Shown one piece after another: positions 7,907-16,330 of a stretch of DNA of 64,000 bases; the first letter of the stretch is position 1, and every line of letters begins with the position of its first letter. The notes beneath the pieces were generated by a model. It was not told where the DNA came from, ran no database searches, and was given only the letters and a program-made list of their open reading frames with translations. The stretch is from Gordonia amicalis NBRC 100051 = JCM 11271. Lineage in GTDB: Bacteria > Actinomycetota > Actinomycetes > Mycobacteriales > Mycobacteriaceae. The stretch spans positions 1-64,000 of the forward strand of contig NZ_BANS01000025.1 of assembly GCF_000332995.1 (NCBI RefSeq), in the 5' to 3' direction. The position numbers were made by a program, and so were the translations under genes.

Positions 7907-8458
7907 CTACTGACCGCCCTGGAGGAGCAGTTCCATCAGCTTGATCGGGGCTGCGCACGGGTCCCCCTGGGGCGCGCTGCGGGGTTCGACGAACCAGGTG
8001 AAGATCCCCCGGCTGGGCGCCCGCGCGGTGACCCCGCAGACGCCCGGACGGTCGGGACTGCGCTGGGTGAAGGCGGACTGGCTGGCGACCTTGATGTTCT
8101 CGGTCTGGAATCCGAGCTTCTTCGCCGTCTCCTTCTCGAGGTTGACGTTGCCCCATTCGAACCAGTTGAACGTCACGCTGACGACGTCGGTGGCACCGGA
8201 CACCAGCCAACGGCAGATGGCACCGCTGAAGGATCGCTCGGCGAATCCACCGCCGGCCACGACGTCGGCGATCATGGCGTCGGGGAGCACGTCGCATTCG
8301 AGGAGCAGCTTGTCGAACTGATCGGTGTCGATGTCACTGCTGCCGGACTGTCCGGCGGCGCCCACCGGCACCGGCTCACCGTCGACCGTTCGTGCACACC
8401 CGGCGAGCGCGGTCAGGCCGAGGAGAAGGGCGATGAGAACCGCCAGCGGCCGCCTCAT
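7907..8458 (-). CDS. DUF3558-family lipoprotein
   Basis: A 183-residue exported lipoprotein. MRRPLAVLIALLLGLTALAG followed by Cys is a signal peptide with lipobox. The mature part has the conserved cysteines and the SVTFNWFEWGNV segment of the actinobacterial DUF3558 family, whose function is not established. The ATG at 8458 overlaps the stop of the preceding gene (ATGA), so the two DUF3558 genes are coupled and probably arose by duplication: compare SFNWYRG in the neighbour. An upstream in-frame extension is out of character and lacks a signal start. Confidence 0.85.
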   Translation of the reverse strand: MRRPLAVLIALLLGLTALAGCARTVDGEPVPVGAAGQSGSSDIDTDQFDKLLLECDVLPDAMIADVVAGGGFAERSFSGAICRWLVSGATDVVSVTFNWFEWGNVNLEKETAKKLGFQTENIKVASQSAFTQRSPDRPGVCGVTARAPSRGIFTWFVEPRSAPQGDPCAAPIKLMELLLQGGQ

Positions 8459-9339
8459 GACGCACGCTCGATCGACAGTGTCGCCAACTCCCGGGCGGCG
8501 TCGCAGATCTGCTCGATCGGACGGGCCTGCTGTGCGTCGCCGCGGATGGACCATTCGAAGAAGTCGGCCCCGAAACCGATACCGACCTCACAGATCTGAC
8601 CGGACTGGGTGTAGCCGATGAACCCCTGATGACCGTCGATCTCGAGCTTGTTCGTGACATCGCGCGACAACTTGACGTTGGCCTCTTCCCGGCCGATGGG
8701 TGAACCCCGGTACCAGTTGAACGAGGCGACCGCGCCCGTGCGCGAGCCGGTGGTGTCCCACTCACAGACCGAGGTGTTGTTGACGGTCTCGGTGAGCCCG
8801 CCGAAACCGGTGATCCGGGTGACCTCGTCCAGCGTCACCCCACCGCATTTGCCGAAAAACGGTCCGGAGCCCGCCTGGGCGGGGGCCTCCGGGGTGTTCG
8901 GCTTGTTCGGGTCGGCCGGCGCGTCGTCCGAACAACCGCCGACCAGCAGCACGACGACGGCGAGGAGTGCGACGAGGAAGCTCGAGTCGCGGAGCCGATC
9001 GAGTTGTCGCCGTTCACGTTTGGTGGGCCTGCCGGCGCCGCGGTCACGACGGGGCTGGCTTGCGAGGATCTCCTTGGGCGGAGGTGGAGGGGACCGGTCG
9101 ACGAAACATTCGGCGGCCATCGGCGCGGACACCCGCTTGTTGATCGTCTTGATCACCTCGACGATGCGTTCGCGCCCGGCCAGACGGACACGGATCTCGT
9201 CGCCCGGAACCACGGGCTGAGCGGGCTTCGCGGTTACGCCGTTGACCCGCACATGGCCACCCCGGCACGCCGCACCCGCCGCGGATCGGGTCTTGGTCAA
9301 ACGGATCGCCCAGATGTAGGCATCGACGCGCGTGGACAT
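8455..9339 (-). CDS. S4 RNA-binding domain fused in frame to a DUF3558 lipoprotein-like domain
   Basis: One open frame of 294 residues. Residues 1 to about 125 form an Hsp15-like S4 RNA-binding protein: MSTRVDAYIWAIRLTKTRSA, GGHVRVNGVTAKPAQPVVPG and the basic tail GRPTKRERRQLDRLRD. This runs straight into a hydrophobic signal-like stretch, SSFLVALLAVVVLLVGGC, and then a DUF3558 domain with CEWDTTG and SFNWYRGSP. S4 proteins of this type usually stop after the basic tail. No ATG, GTG or TTG lies between the tail and the hydrophobic segment, so a separate lipoprotein start is not visible. Either a real fusion giving a cytoplasmic RNA-binding head on a membrane-anchored domain, or loss of the S4 stop and the lipoprotein start. 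The start at 9339 follows the family. Confidence 0.75.
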   Translation of the reverse strand: MSTRVDAYIWAIRLTKTRSAAGAACRGGHVRVNGVTAKPAQPVVPGDEIRVRLAGRERIVEVIKTINKRVSAPMAAECFVDRSPPPPPKEILASQPRRDRGAGRPTKRERRQLDRLRDSSFLVALLAVVVLLVGGCSDDAPADPNKPNTPEAPAQAGSGPFFGKCGGVTLDEVTRITGFGGLTETVNNTSVCEWDTTGSRTGAVASFNWYRGSPIGREEANVKLSRDVTNKLEIDGHQGFIGYTQSGQICEVGIGFGADFFEWSIRGDAQQARPIEQICDAARELATLSIERAS

Positions 9340-9524
9340 GGTCAGCGACCCGGCCGCCCGGCCGCCGGGCCGTGGTGACGACCCGAATAGTCGATCATGT
9401 GCCCGCACTCCCTTCACCCGCGTGCGCCCGCCGCCGACGCGCACGGCGTCGCGGTCGAGCTCAGTGGCCACCACTGTAGCCGCGCCCGCCGTCGAGTCGC
9501 GGTTTCACCGCGCGGGCGACGTGC

Positions 9525-9719
9525 TCACCGTTTGCGGGTCAACAGATACACTCCGCCGCCGACGGCGAGGACGGCGAACAGGATCGCCAGGAACGTCTGG
9601 TCGAGCAGCAGCAGGACCACGAACACGGCGATGCCCGGCGAGACCGCGACCAGGCTCATCACCGGATGCTCCCGGACGACCTCCGACACCGCTCTGCTTC
9701 TGTCGCGATCGATCGCCAT
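9525..9719 (-). CDS. Small two-helix membrane protein, unknown function
   Basis: A 64-residue product, not recognised. It starts MAIDRDRSRAVSEVVREHPV and is followed by two hydrophobic segments (about residues 20-40 and 43-60) ending in the basic tail LLTRKR. The ATG at 9719 has a strong GAGGAGG site at 9723-9729, which decides against a longer start. It stands between the S4/DUF3558 gene and the secreted protein gene, on the same strand. Confidence 0.7.
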   Translation of the reverse strand: MAIDRDRSRAVSEVVREHPVMSLVAVSPGIAVFVVLLLLDQTFLAILFAVLAVGGGVYLLTRKR

Positions 9720-9838
9720 CACGACCTCCTCATCGGCTCCGCGTGGCGTCCAGCCCCGCTTTTCGTCCAGAGTAGTGGTCGACGCCCCGGCACGGATCGA
9801 GTGCAATGCCGGGGCGCCGGTCTGGGGGGCGGCCGGTG

Positions 9839-11617
9839 TCAGGCCGCTTCTGCGCCGGAGCTGCTCGCCGAGTCCGAGCCCGAGTCCGATGCGCTGGCGG
9901 AGTCGGTGTCCGAACCCGCGTCGCCGCCGGCGTCCGGACCCGCGTCGCCGCCGCTGTCCGAACCGGCGCCGTCGGAACCGGAACCGCTGGAGCCGCTGCC
10001 CGATTCACCGCCGTCGTCGGTGCCCGAACCGTCGTCGTTGCCCGCACCGTCGTCCGAGCCCGCACCGGTGTCCTCGGCGTCCACCGCGGTTTCGGGGGCG
10101 CGGTGCTTGCCCTCGTAGGTGGCGCGATGCTTGCCGACGTATTCCTCTTCCTCGACGACGTCGCTGCCCGACTCGCCGGTCTCGGGGGCAGCGAGCTCGG
10201 GGGCTTCGGTGTCCGCAGAGGTGACCGACGCGAACCCGGTGGGGGCCGAGGCCGCGACCCGGGCGACGGTGTTCGACTGCGGGATCACCGCGTCGTCGGT
10301 CGCCGGGATACCGAAGGGGAACTCGTAGCTCGGTATGTGGATCACCGGGACGATCTCGCCGGTGTCGAGCTGACCGAAGGAGATGACCGGGCGGCCGAGA
10401 CGATTGGGCCGGAGTTCGCCGTTCACCTCGACCAGGGGACGGAAGGTGACCGTGGAGCCGAGCCAGTCGACGGTGATCGGCCCGGTGAAGCCGTAGTCGC
10501 TGGTGAGGCGGAGGAAGTTGCCGCTGAGCAGGCCGTGGTCGCCCCCGACACTGAGCCGGGCGAAGTCCTTGGAGAGGGAGAACCAGTCTCCGTCGAAGTC
10601 GACACCTTCGCCGCCGAGCAGCGCGGACGCCAAGCCGGACAGGATCTCGAGACCTGCGCCGCCCAGTACGCCGGTCGGGTCCGCCAGGAGCGCAGTCGGG
10701 TCGGTGAGCGCGAACTGCACCTCGCCGTTGGGCTGCTGGTAACGGAAGTCGAAGGTTCCGGCGACATTCGCACACGCGCCGACGCCGTCGGCGTAGCCGG
10801 CGGTGAGTCCGCCGTAGCAACCGACGCCCGTGATCCCCGGGATGGTGGCCAGAGGTTTGCCGAGAACGGTCACGTCGAGATCGCCGGTGTTCCACGCGTG
10901 GGCCGAACCGATCACCGCGAAGGCGAACGCCGACCGGCCGTCGCTGGCCCCGGCGGTCGCGATGCTCAGCGGCAGGTAGGAGACGGCGGTGGCATCACCG
11001 TCGCGGTATGCGAGGGCAAACTGAAAACCGTTGCCCTTGACCGTCGCCGAGCCGGTGGTGTCGGGTTCGGGTGTGATCTCGGAGGGCAGCTCCGTCTGGA
11101 AGATCGGCACGAGAATGACGTTCGCGGCATCCTTGATCCACTGCGGAATACCGTCGTAGAGCTCCTTGAACGAGCCGTACACGCCGACCGGGACCAGCTC
11201 GAGGCTGTCGGGCAGCACGACCGCGACGCCGAATCCACCGAGGTCGGTGGACGAATCGGAGCAGTCCGCTCCCCCATTGCCACCGCCCGATGCGCAGAGC
11301 TCGATCCGCCACGCCTCGACGAGCTCGGCCAGAGCCTCGTTGTTGATGTCGGCGAAGAGGTCGCCCAGCGGATTCGTACCGTACTCGTTCTTCAGGTCCT
11401 TGATCTGGTTCGCCAGACCGGAGCCGGTCGTGGGGGTCGGCCACAACGACAATGCCTCTGCCGCGGCCGGTTCCATCGCCTGTCCGGCGCCGATCGCGGC
11501 GACCGTGGCGAGCGCGGCAGCACCCGCGACGACGCGGTGCTGGCGCTTCTGCTTGCGGTCCGCGCGGCGCGCGACCTTCTCCGAACGCTGAGTTCCGTTC
11601 CGCCCCATGCTGGTCAC
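9839..11617 (-). CDS. Secreted protein with acidic Ser/Gly/Asp low-complexity tail
   Basis: A 592-residue exported protein, function unknown. The N-terminus has a basic region (RRADRKQKRQHR) and hydrophobic core (VVAGAAALATVAAIGAG) with a likely cleavage after PAAAEA. The middle, about 60-440, looks like one globular domain with two cysteine-containing segments (ELCASGG, GVGCYGG). The last 90 residues are almost only Asp, Ser, Gly and Ala, preceded by a near repeat GKHRATYEGKHRAPE. Such tails may act as wall-spanning or surface linkers (inference). Start may be GTG 11617 or ATG 11608; neither has a decisive ribosome site. It lies alone between two intergenic regions, the upstream one holding a long palindrome. 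Confidence 0.75.
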   Translation of the reverse strand: MTSMGRNGTQRSEKVARRADRKQKRQHRVVAGAAALATVAAIGAGQAMEPAAAEALSLWPTPTTGSGLANQIKDLKNEYGTNPLGDLFADINNEALAELVEAWRIELCASGGGNGGADCSDSSTDLGGFGVAVVLPDSLELVPVGVYGSFKELYDGIPQWIKDAANVILVPIFQTELPSEITPEPDTTGSATVKGNGFQFALAYRDGDATAVSYLPLSIATAGASDGRSAFAFAVIGSAHAWNTGDLDVTVLGKPLATIPGITGVGCYGGLTAGYADGVGACANVAGTFDFRYQQPNGEVQFALTDPTALLADPTGVLGGAGLEILSGLASALLGGEGVDFDGDWFSLSKDFARLSVGGDHGLLSGNFLRLTSDYGFTGPITVDWLGSTVTFRPLVEVNGELRPNRLGRPVISFGQLDTGEIVPVIHIPSYEFPFGIPATDDAVIPQSNTVARVAASAPTGFASVTSADTEAPELAAPETGESGSDVVEEEEYVGKHRATYEGKHRAPETAVDAEDTGAGSDDGAGNDDGSGTDDGGESGSGSSGSGSDGAGSDSGGDAGPDAGGDAGSDTDSASASDSGSDSASSSGAEAA

Positions 11618-11769
11618 TCGTCCAACTTTCTTCTCCCACCCCTTGCGCTGAGCAAGTTAAGCACCGGGGATCGAAAATTGGTAGCCGACGCGGCGCCACG
11701 GCACGAAAGCGACCTGCTGGACAAACGACCAGGTCGGAAGGTTTGCGCGAGACGGATGCGGCCGCCCCG

Positions 11770-11816
11770 ATCCGTATGACGTCGAACCCGGATACCGGGC
11801 TCGACGTCATACGGAT
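11770..11816. terminator. 47-base hairpin after the allophanate hydrolase gene
   Basis: 22-base arms (11770-11791 and 11795-11816) with one mismatch and a 3-base loop, starting ATCCGTATGACGTCGA. It lies 26 bases past the stop of the nitrogen operon at 11842 and upstream of the secreted protein gene. There is no long T run, so it may be a terminator, an mRNA-stabilising hairpin, or an operator-like palindrome with GACGTC cores. Confidence 0.6.
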
Positions 11817-11841
11817 GAGATGCGGGTGGGCGAGGTCGGGA

Positions 11842-13512
11842 CTACCAGCGGTCGCGGTCGAGTTCCGTTCCGGCAGCACCGGCGTCGGCCGCGCAACCGA
11901 AGCCGACGATCCACCGCGCCGGTCCCGTCTCGCCGGCGGCCACCTCGACCTTGCCCAGCATCATCGGTTCCGGCAGAGCGGCGAGGAACTCGCCGAGCGC
12001 GGCCGGCGACAACCGCCAGATCTCGCCCCGAATGGCCCGTCCGGCAGCAGGATCGCGGATCAGGCCCGGTTTCGGCGGGATGGTGTCGAGCGCTACGAGT
12101 CGGTAGGTCGGGGTCGTGGTGATCTCGCCCGCCCATCGGGCGCCACGCTCGCTGAGCTCGTGGGTGAGCGGCCCGCCCCGCATGTGCGCGCCGAAGACCG
12201 CGAGCTCGATCGACTCCGCGGTCTCCACCCACGACGCCCGGATGTCGGGAGCACCGAGGAACCGGCCCGCCACGTCGACGAGGACCGCATCCTCGTGTGC
12301 CGTGCCCAGGAAGGTGACGCCGAATTGCGCCTCGGTCCCGTCGGTTTCGGATACGACGCCGCTCGGGACGGCGAGGCCGCAGAGATCGAACAGATTGCAG
12401 AAGTTGGTGTACGTGCCCATCCGGGAGTTGACGCCGACCGGGTCGTCGGCGACCTCGGCGATCGTCGGGTGCGCCGGCGCGGTCGGGACCATCAGCACGG
12501 TGGCGTCACCCCACTCCTCCATGGCCTCCGTCCGGAGTTCGGCAAGGCGGCGGCGCGCGCGGAGGAGATCCACGGCGGTGAATCGAGCTGCGGCACCGAT
12601 GATCCCGGCTACGGTGGGGTCGAGCCCGGCATCGTCCGGGTCCGCCGAGTCCAGGAAGTCACCGACCGCGTCGTGCCGTTCGGCGACGAGCGCGTCCTCA
12701 TACAGAAGTTTCGCAGCCGCCAGGAAGGGCGACAGGTCGACGGTCTTGATCACGAGTCCGGCGGCCTCGGCCCGCAGCACCGCCTCGGCGAACGCGGCGC
12801 GCCAGGCCTCGTCGAGTTCAGGCAGGTCGGCGGGCACGGCGACCACGGGACGTTCCGGTGCGGCCAGCGGCGCCGACGAGCCGAACGGCCTCGGGCCCTG
12901 CGCTGCAGCCATAGCCGACATGGCGCGGTTCGCCAGTGGGAGGTCGGCGGCGAAGATCGTGACCGTATCATAGCTTGCACACGCCGGCACGACGCCGTCG
13001 GTCGAGATCGCCCCGACCGTCGGCTTGACGCCGACGAGCCCTTGTAGGCCCGCGGGTACGCGGCCCGATCCGGCGGTGTCGGTGCCGATCGCTATGTCCG
13101 CGAATCCGAGCGCAACCGCCACCGCAGATCCCGAACTCGAACCGCCCGAGATGCGATCGGGTCGTCGCGAATCACGCACGGCGCCATGAGGACTGCGCGT
13201 TCCCACGAGTCCGGTCGCGAACTGGTCGAGGTTCGTCTTCCCGATCACCACGGCACCGGCCGCCCGCAGTGCCGCGACCGCGGGTGCGTCTGCGGTCGGC
13301 GTGGAGGCGTAGCCCGGGCAGGCCGCGGTGGTCGGCAGCCCGGCGACGTCGACGTTGTCCTTGACCGCGAGGATCGTGCCGGCCAGCGGCCCGCCGGACG
13401 CGAGTGCCGCATCGAACTCGGCCGCGACGTCCGCCTGCGGACGCAACGTGAGGAACACCTCGGGACGGTCCGCCGCGGCGATCCGGGTGTAGACCTCGTC
13501 GACCTTGCTCAT
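11842..13512 (-). CDS. atzF: Allophanate hydrolase
   Basis: A 556-residue amidase-signature enzyme that splits allophanate to ammonia and CO2, the last step of ATP-dependent urea or guanidine use. The catalytic lysine is in GTILAVKDNVDVAG (about residue 51) and the serine-rich loop in DRISGGSSSGSAVAV (about 120-134), giving the Ser-cisSer-Lys set. A C-terminal domain (from about 440, TPTYRLVALDTIPPKPGL onward) is the AtzF-type domain, so this is more than a generic amidase. The ATG overlaps the carboxyltransferase stop by 4 bases. Length is slightly below AtzF of Pseudomonas (about 605). Confidence 0.9.
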   Translation of the reverse strand: MSKVDEVYTRIAAADRPEVFLTLRPQADVAAEFDAALASGGPLAGTILAVKDNVDVAGLPTTAACPGYASTPTADAPAVAALRAAGAVVIGKTNLDQFATGLVGTRSPHGAVRDSRRPDRISGGSSSGSAVAVALGFADIAIGTDTAGSGRVPAGLQGLVGVKPTVGAISTDGVVPACASYDTVTIFAADLPLANRAMSAMAAAQGPRPFGSSAPLAAPERPVVAVPADLPELDEAWRAAFAEAVLRAEAAGLVIKTVDLSPFLAAAKLLYEDALVAERHDAVGDFLDSADPDDAGLDPTVAGIIGAAARFTAVDLLRARRRLAELRTEAMEEWGDATVLMVPTAPAHPTIAEVADDPVGVNSRMGTYTNFCNLFDLCGLAVPSGVVSETDGTEAQFGVTFLGTAHEDAVLVDVAGRFLGAPDIRASWVETAESIELAVFGAHMRGGPLTHELSERGARWAGEITTTPTYRLVALDTIPPKPGLIRDPAAGRAIRGEIWRLSPAALGEFLAALPEPMMLGKVEVAAGETGPARWIVGFGCAADAGAAGTELDRDRW

Positions 13513-15578
13513 GCCACTCGCTCCTCGTTCCCCACGCCGACCACTGCCGTCTCGGCGCCGTTGCCGTCGTCGGCGAATTCACCCTGCGCCGACCATCTCT
13601 GACGCTCCTCGGCCCGGGCGATCTCCATCTTCTCCCGCCGAGAGGCGATGTCGGCGGCATTGTCTTCGAGGTACTGCTGGTGTTCTGCCAGCGAGAAGAC
13701 ACCGTCGACGATCTTGGTACTGTCCCCGCGTCCGGCAGCGACGTGGGCGCGCATGTCGAGGAGTTCCTCGGCACTCACCGGGTACCAGTGGATACGGTCG
13801 AAGAAGCGCAGCAACCATGGGTGTTCGGGATCGAAACCGGGAGCCGGCTGCGGGTGGCGATGGTTCCACACCTGCGTGGTGCGTCCGACGAACTGATAGC
13901 CGCCGGGACCCTCCATTCCGTAGATGCACAGGTAAGCACCGCCGATGCCGACCGCGTTCTCCGGCGTCCAGGTCCGCGCCGGGTTGTACTTCGTCGTGAC
14001 GAGCCGGTGGCGGGGGTCCAGCGGAACCGCCACCGGCGCACCGAGATACACGTCGCCCAGGCCGAGTACCAGATAGCTGGCGTCGAACACGGTGCGATAG
14101 ACGTCGTCGACGGAGTCGAGGCCGTTCATGCGGCGGATGAACTCGATGTTCCACGGGCACCAGGGAGCGTCGGAACGCACACCGAGCATGTAGCGTTCGA
14201 TGGCCTCCCGGGTGGCCGGGTCGTCCCACGACAGCGGCAGGTGAACCGTTCGGCTGGGCACCACGAGATCTTCGGCGGCGGGAAGCTCGCTCTCGCATTC
14301 GGCCAGCCATTCGAGCATCTGCGTCTGTGACCACACATCCGGGTCCGCTTTCACCTGCAGCGACCGGATGCCGGGCGTGAGATCGATCAGACCCCGGGGC
14401 TCTTCGGCGGCGATGCGCTCACTCAGCGCGTGCACACGTGCCCGGAGCGCCAGGTCGAGCTGCATCTCGCCGTATTCGACGAGGATGTTGTCGTCTCCGG
14501 AGCGGCGGTACGTCACCGACGTCGACCCGTCGGCGGTCGTCGTCGAGCCGAGGATTCCGTTGTCGGCGTCGCCGCCCGAGGACAGGACGTCGACGAAACT
14601 GGCGCGCCGGCCGAGGCCGGTCTCCTTGGGCGAGGCGGTCTCCGCACTGCGCACGGCCACGAAGCGGATCGTGTCACCGGGCTTGAGCTGACCGAGCTTC
14701 CACCGCTGGGCGGTCACGACCGTCACCGGGCACACGAATCCGCCGAGGCTCGGCCCGTCGGGTCCGAGAAGGATCGGTGTGTCGCCGGTGAAGTCCAGGG
14801 CACCAACGGAGTACGCGTTGTCGTGGATGTTCGACGGATGCAGTCCGGCTTCGCCGCCGTCATTGCGCGCCCATCGCGGCTTGGGACCGATCAGCCGGAT
14901 GCCCGTCCGGTCGGAGTTGAAGTGCACCTCGTAATCGGTGGCGAACAGGTCGGCGATGTCGGCCTCGGTGAAGAACTCGGGTGCGCCGTGCGGACCGACG
15001 GTCACCGCCAGTTGCCAGGTGTTGGTCAAGGCGGGCTGCTCGTCGCCGAGGATGCGCCGCGCCGGACCGGTCGGACCGCCCAGCAGTGCGAGCTGATCGC
15101 CCGCCGCGAGCGGCCGGCCGTCGAGTCCACCGAAACGCCCCATCGTGAAGGTCGAACGGCTACCGAGATAATCCTCCGCGTCGAATCCGCCCGACACCGC
15201 GATGTATGCCCGCATGCCCAGCGACCCGACGGTACCCACGTCGAGGACGTCACCGGCAGCCACCGACAACGGAACCCATTGCGGCACGGGCCGTCCGTTG
15301 AGCGTCACGGCGACCGGCGCACCGGTGACCGCCACGACGGCCCCGGCCTCGAAACGCAATGCCGGACCCATGAGGGTGATCTCGAGGCCGGCCGCCGCCT
15401 CGGGGTTGCCGACCGCGAGGTTGGCGAGCCGGAACGACAGGTCGTCCATCGGCCCGGAGGGCGGTACCCCGACCTTCCAGTACCCGGTACGACCGGGCCA
15501 GTCCTGGATGGTGGTGAGCGGGCCGGACCGCAGGACGGTGACGGGGGCCGGCGTGGGGGCCCCGATGGAGGCAGACAT
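13509..15578 (-). CDS. Urea/guanidine carboxylase-like carboxyltransferase (AHS2-AHS1) lacking BC and BCCP domains
   Basis: A 689-residue protein. Residues about 12-310 are the AHS2/PxpC-like half (VLRSGPLTTIQDWPGRTGYW, PSGPMDDLSFRLANLAVGN); about 340-610 is the AHS1/PxpB-like half (GGAYLCIYGMEGPGGYQFVG). The tail (about 620-680) matches the helical linker that precedes the biotin carrier in full urea carboxylases. A normal urea or guanidine carboxylase has about 1200 residues with an N-terminal biotin carboxylase and a C-terminal biotin carrier with a biotinyl Lys; neither is present here or in neighbouring genes. The genetic setting still argues for N-carboxylation of guanidine or urea, with the biotin parts perhaps in trans. 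The ATG has a GAGGGA site 8 bases upstream. Confidence 0.82.
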   Translation of the reverse strand: MSASIGAPTPAPVTVLRSGPLTTIQDWPGRTGYWKVGVPPSGPMDDLSFRLANLAVGNPEAAAGLEITLMGPALRFEAGAVVAVTGAPVAVTLNGRPVPQWVPLSVAAGDVLDVGTVGSLGMRAYIAVSGGFDAEDYLGSRSTFTMGRFGGLDGRPLAAGDQLALLGGPTGPARRILGDEQPALTNTWQLAVTVGPHGAPEFFTEADIADLFATDYEVHFNSDRTGIRLIGPKPRWARNDGGEAGLHPSNIHDNAYSVGALDFTGDTPILLGPDGPSLGGFVCPVTVVTAQRWKLGQLKPGDTIRFVAVRSAETASPKETGLGRRASFVDVLSSGGDADNGILGSTTTADGSTSVTYRRSGDDNILVEYGEMQLDLALRARVHALSERIAAEEPRGLIDLTPGIRSLQVKADPDVWSQTQMLEWLAECESELPAAEDLVVPSRTVHLPLSWDDPATREAIERYMLGVRSDAPWCPWNIEFIRRMNGLDSVDDVYRTVFDASYLVLGLGDVYLGAPVAVPLDPRHRLVTTKYNPARTWTPENAVGIGGAYLCIYGMEGPGGYQFVGRTTQVWNHRHPQPAPGFDPEHPWLLRFFDRIHWYPVSAEELLDMRAHVAAGRGDSTKIVDGVFSLAEHQQYLEDNAADIASRREKMEIARAEERQRWSAQGEFADDGNGAETAVVGVGNEERVA

Positions 15579-15632
15579 GGTGTGGTCCCTCGGTGAGTCG
15601 GTGAGCTGTACGGATTCGACGCGGCGGAGGTG

Positions 15633-16301
15633 TCAGGCGGCTGGTCGGGTCACGATGACCCGGACCGCGGTCGGGTCGAATCCGTTGCACGGGTTGTTGA
15701 TCTGCGGGCAGTTGGAGATCAGCACCAGGGTGTCGGTCTCGGCGCGCAGCGCTAGGCGCTTTCCGGGCGCCGACAGTCCGTCGACGATGCCGAGAGACCC
15801 GTCGGGGTCGACCGGCACGTTCATGAAGAAGTTGACGTTGCCGACCAGGTCGGCCTTGCCCAGTCCGTGCCGGCTGCCCTCGATCAGGAAGTTCTCGACA
15901 CACGCGTGCTGATGCTTGGTGTGGTGGCCGTAGCGGAGGGTGTTGGACTCCTGCGAGCACGCACCACCGACGGTGTCGTGGTTGCCGACCTCGTCGGCGA
16001 CGATCGTCATCAGCGGGTCGCCCTCCTGGTCGCGGATGACGGTGCCGGTGGTCAGGAAGATGTTGCCCTGCGCGGCGATCGTGGCCTGCGCCGAGTAGCG
16101 CTTCGTGTGGTCGTCGGCACCGTAGAAGAGGGTGTCCACGGCCTGGTTGCCGTGTAGGTCGACGATGGTGAGCACGTCGCCGGCCGCGACGACACCCGAC
16201 CAGGGGCCGCGTTCACCCACGGTGGCGTCGTGGACGACCGTGCCGGTGACGAGGGCGAGGCCGGCGGCGGGTGCCGCGGCGAGATCGATGGTGGCGGTCA
16301 T
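15633..16301 (-). CDS. Urea amidolyase-associated protein, second subunit (DUF1989; carboxyguanidine deiminase type)
   Basis: A 222-residue DUF1989 protein. Visible family segments are DLHGNQAVDTLFYGADDHTK (about residues 50-70), GGACSQESNTLRYGHHTKHQ with clustered His/Cys that may bind a metal (about 118-138), and ADLVGNVNFFMNVPVDPDG. Proteins of this kind next to urea carboxylase were shown to form the carboxyguanidine deiminase of guanidine degradation in other bacteria; the role here is by that analogy. ATG 16301 is chosen because GAGAGGA lies 9 bases upstream and the family starts here; the longer frame upstream overlaps the next gene. The gene is followed after 54 bases by the carboxyltransferase. 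Confidence 0.85.
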   Translation of the reverse strand: MTATIDLAAAPAAGLALVTGTVVHDATVGERGPWSGVVAAGDVLTIVDLHGNQAVDTLFYGADDHTKRYSAQATIAAQGNIFLTTGTVIRDQEGDPLMTIVADEVGNHDTVGGACSQESNTLRYGHHTKHQHACVENFLIEGSRHGLGKADLVGNVNFFMNVPVDPDGSLGIVDGLSAPGKRLALRAETDTLVLISNCPQINNPCNGFDPTAVRVIVTRPAA

Positions 16302-16330
16302 GAGTGTTCGGTCCTCTCGGGATGGGGAGC

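Noticed and set aside
9806..11779. A 657-codon open frame on the plus strand
   Set aside because: Antisense to the secreted protein gene, which has a signal peptide and coherent composition.
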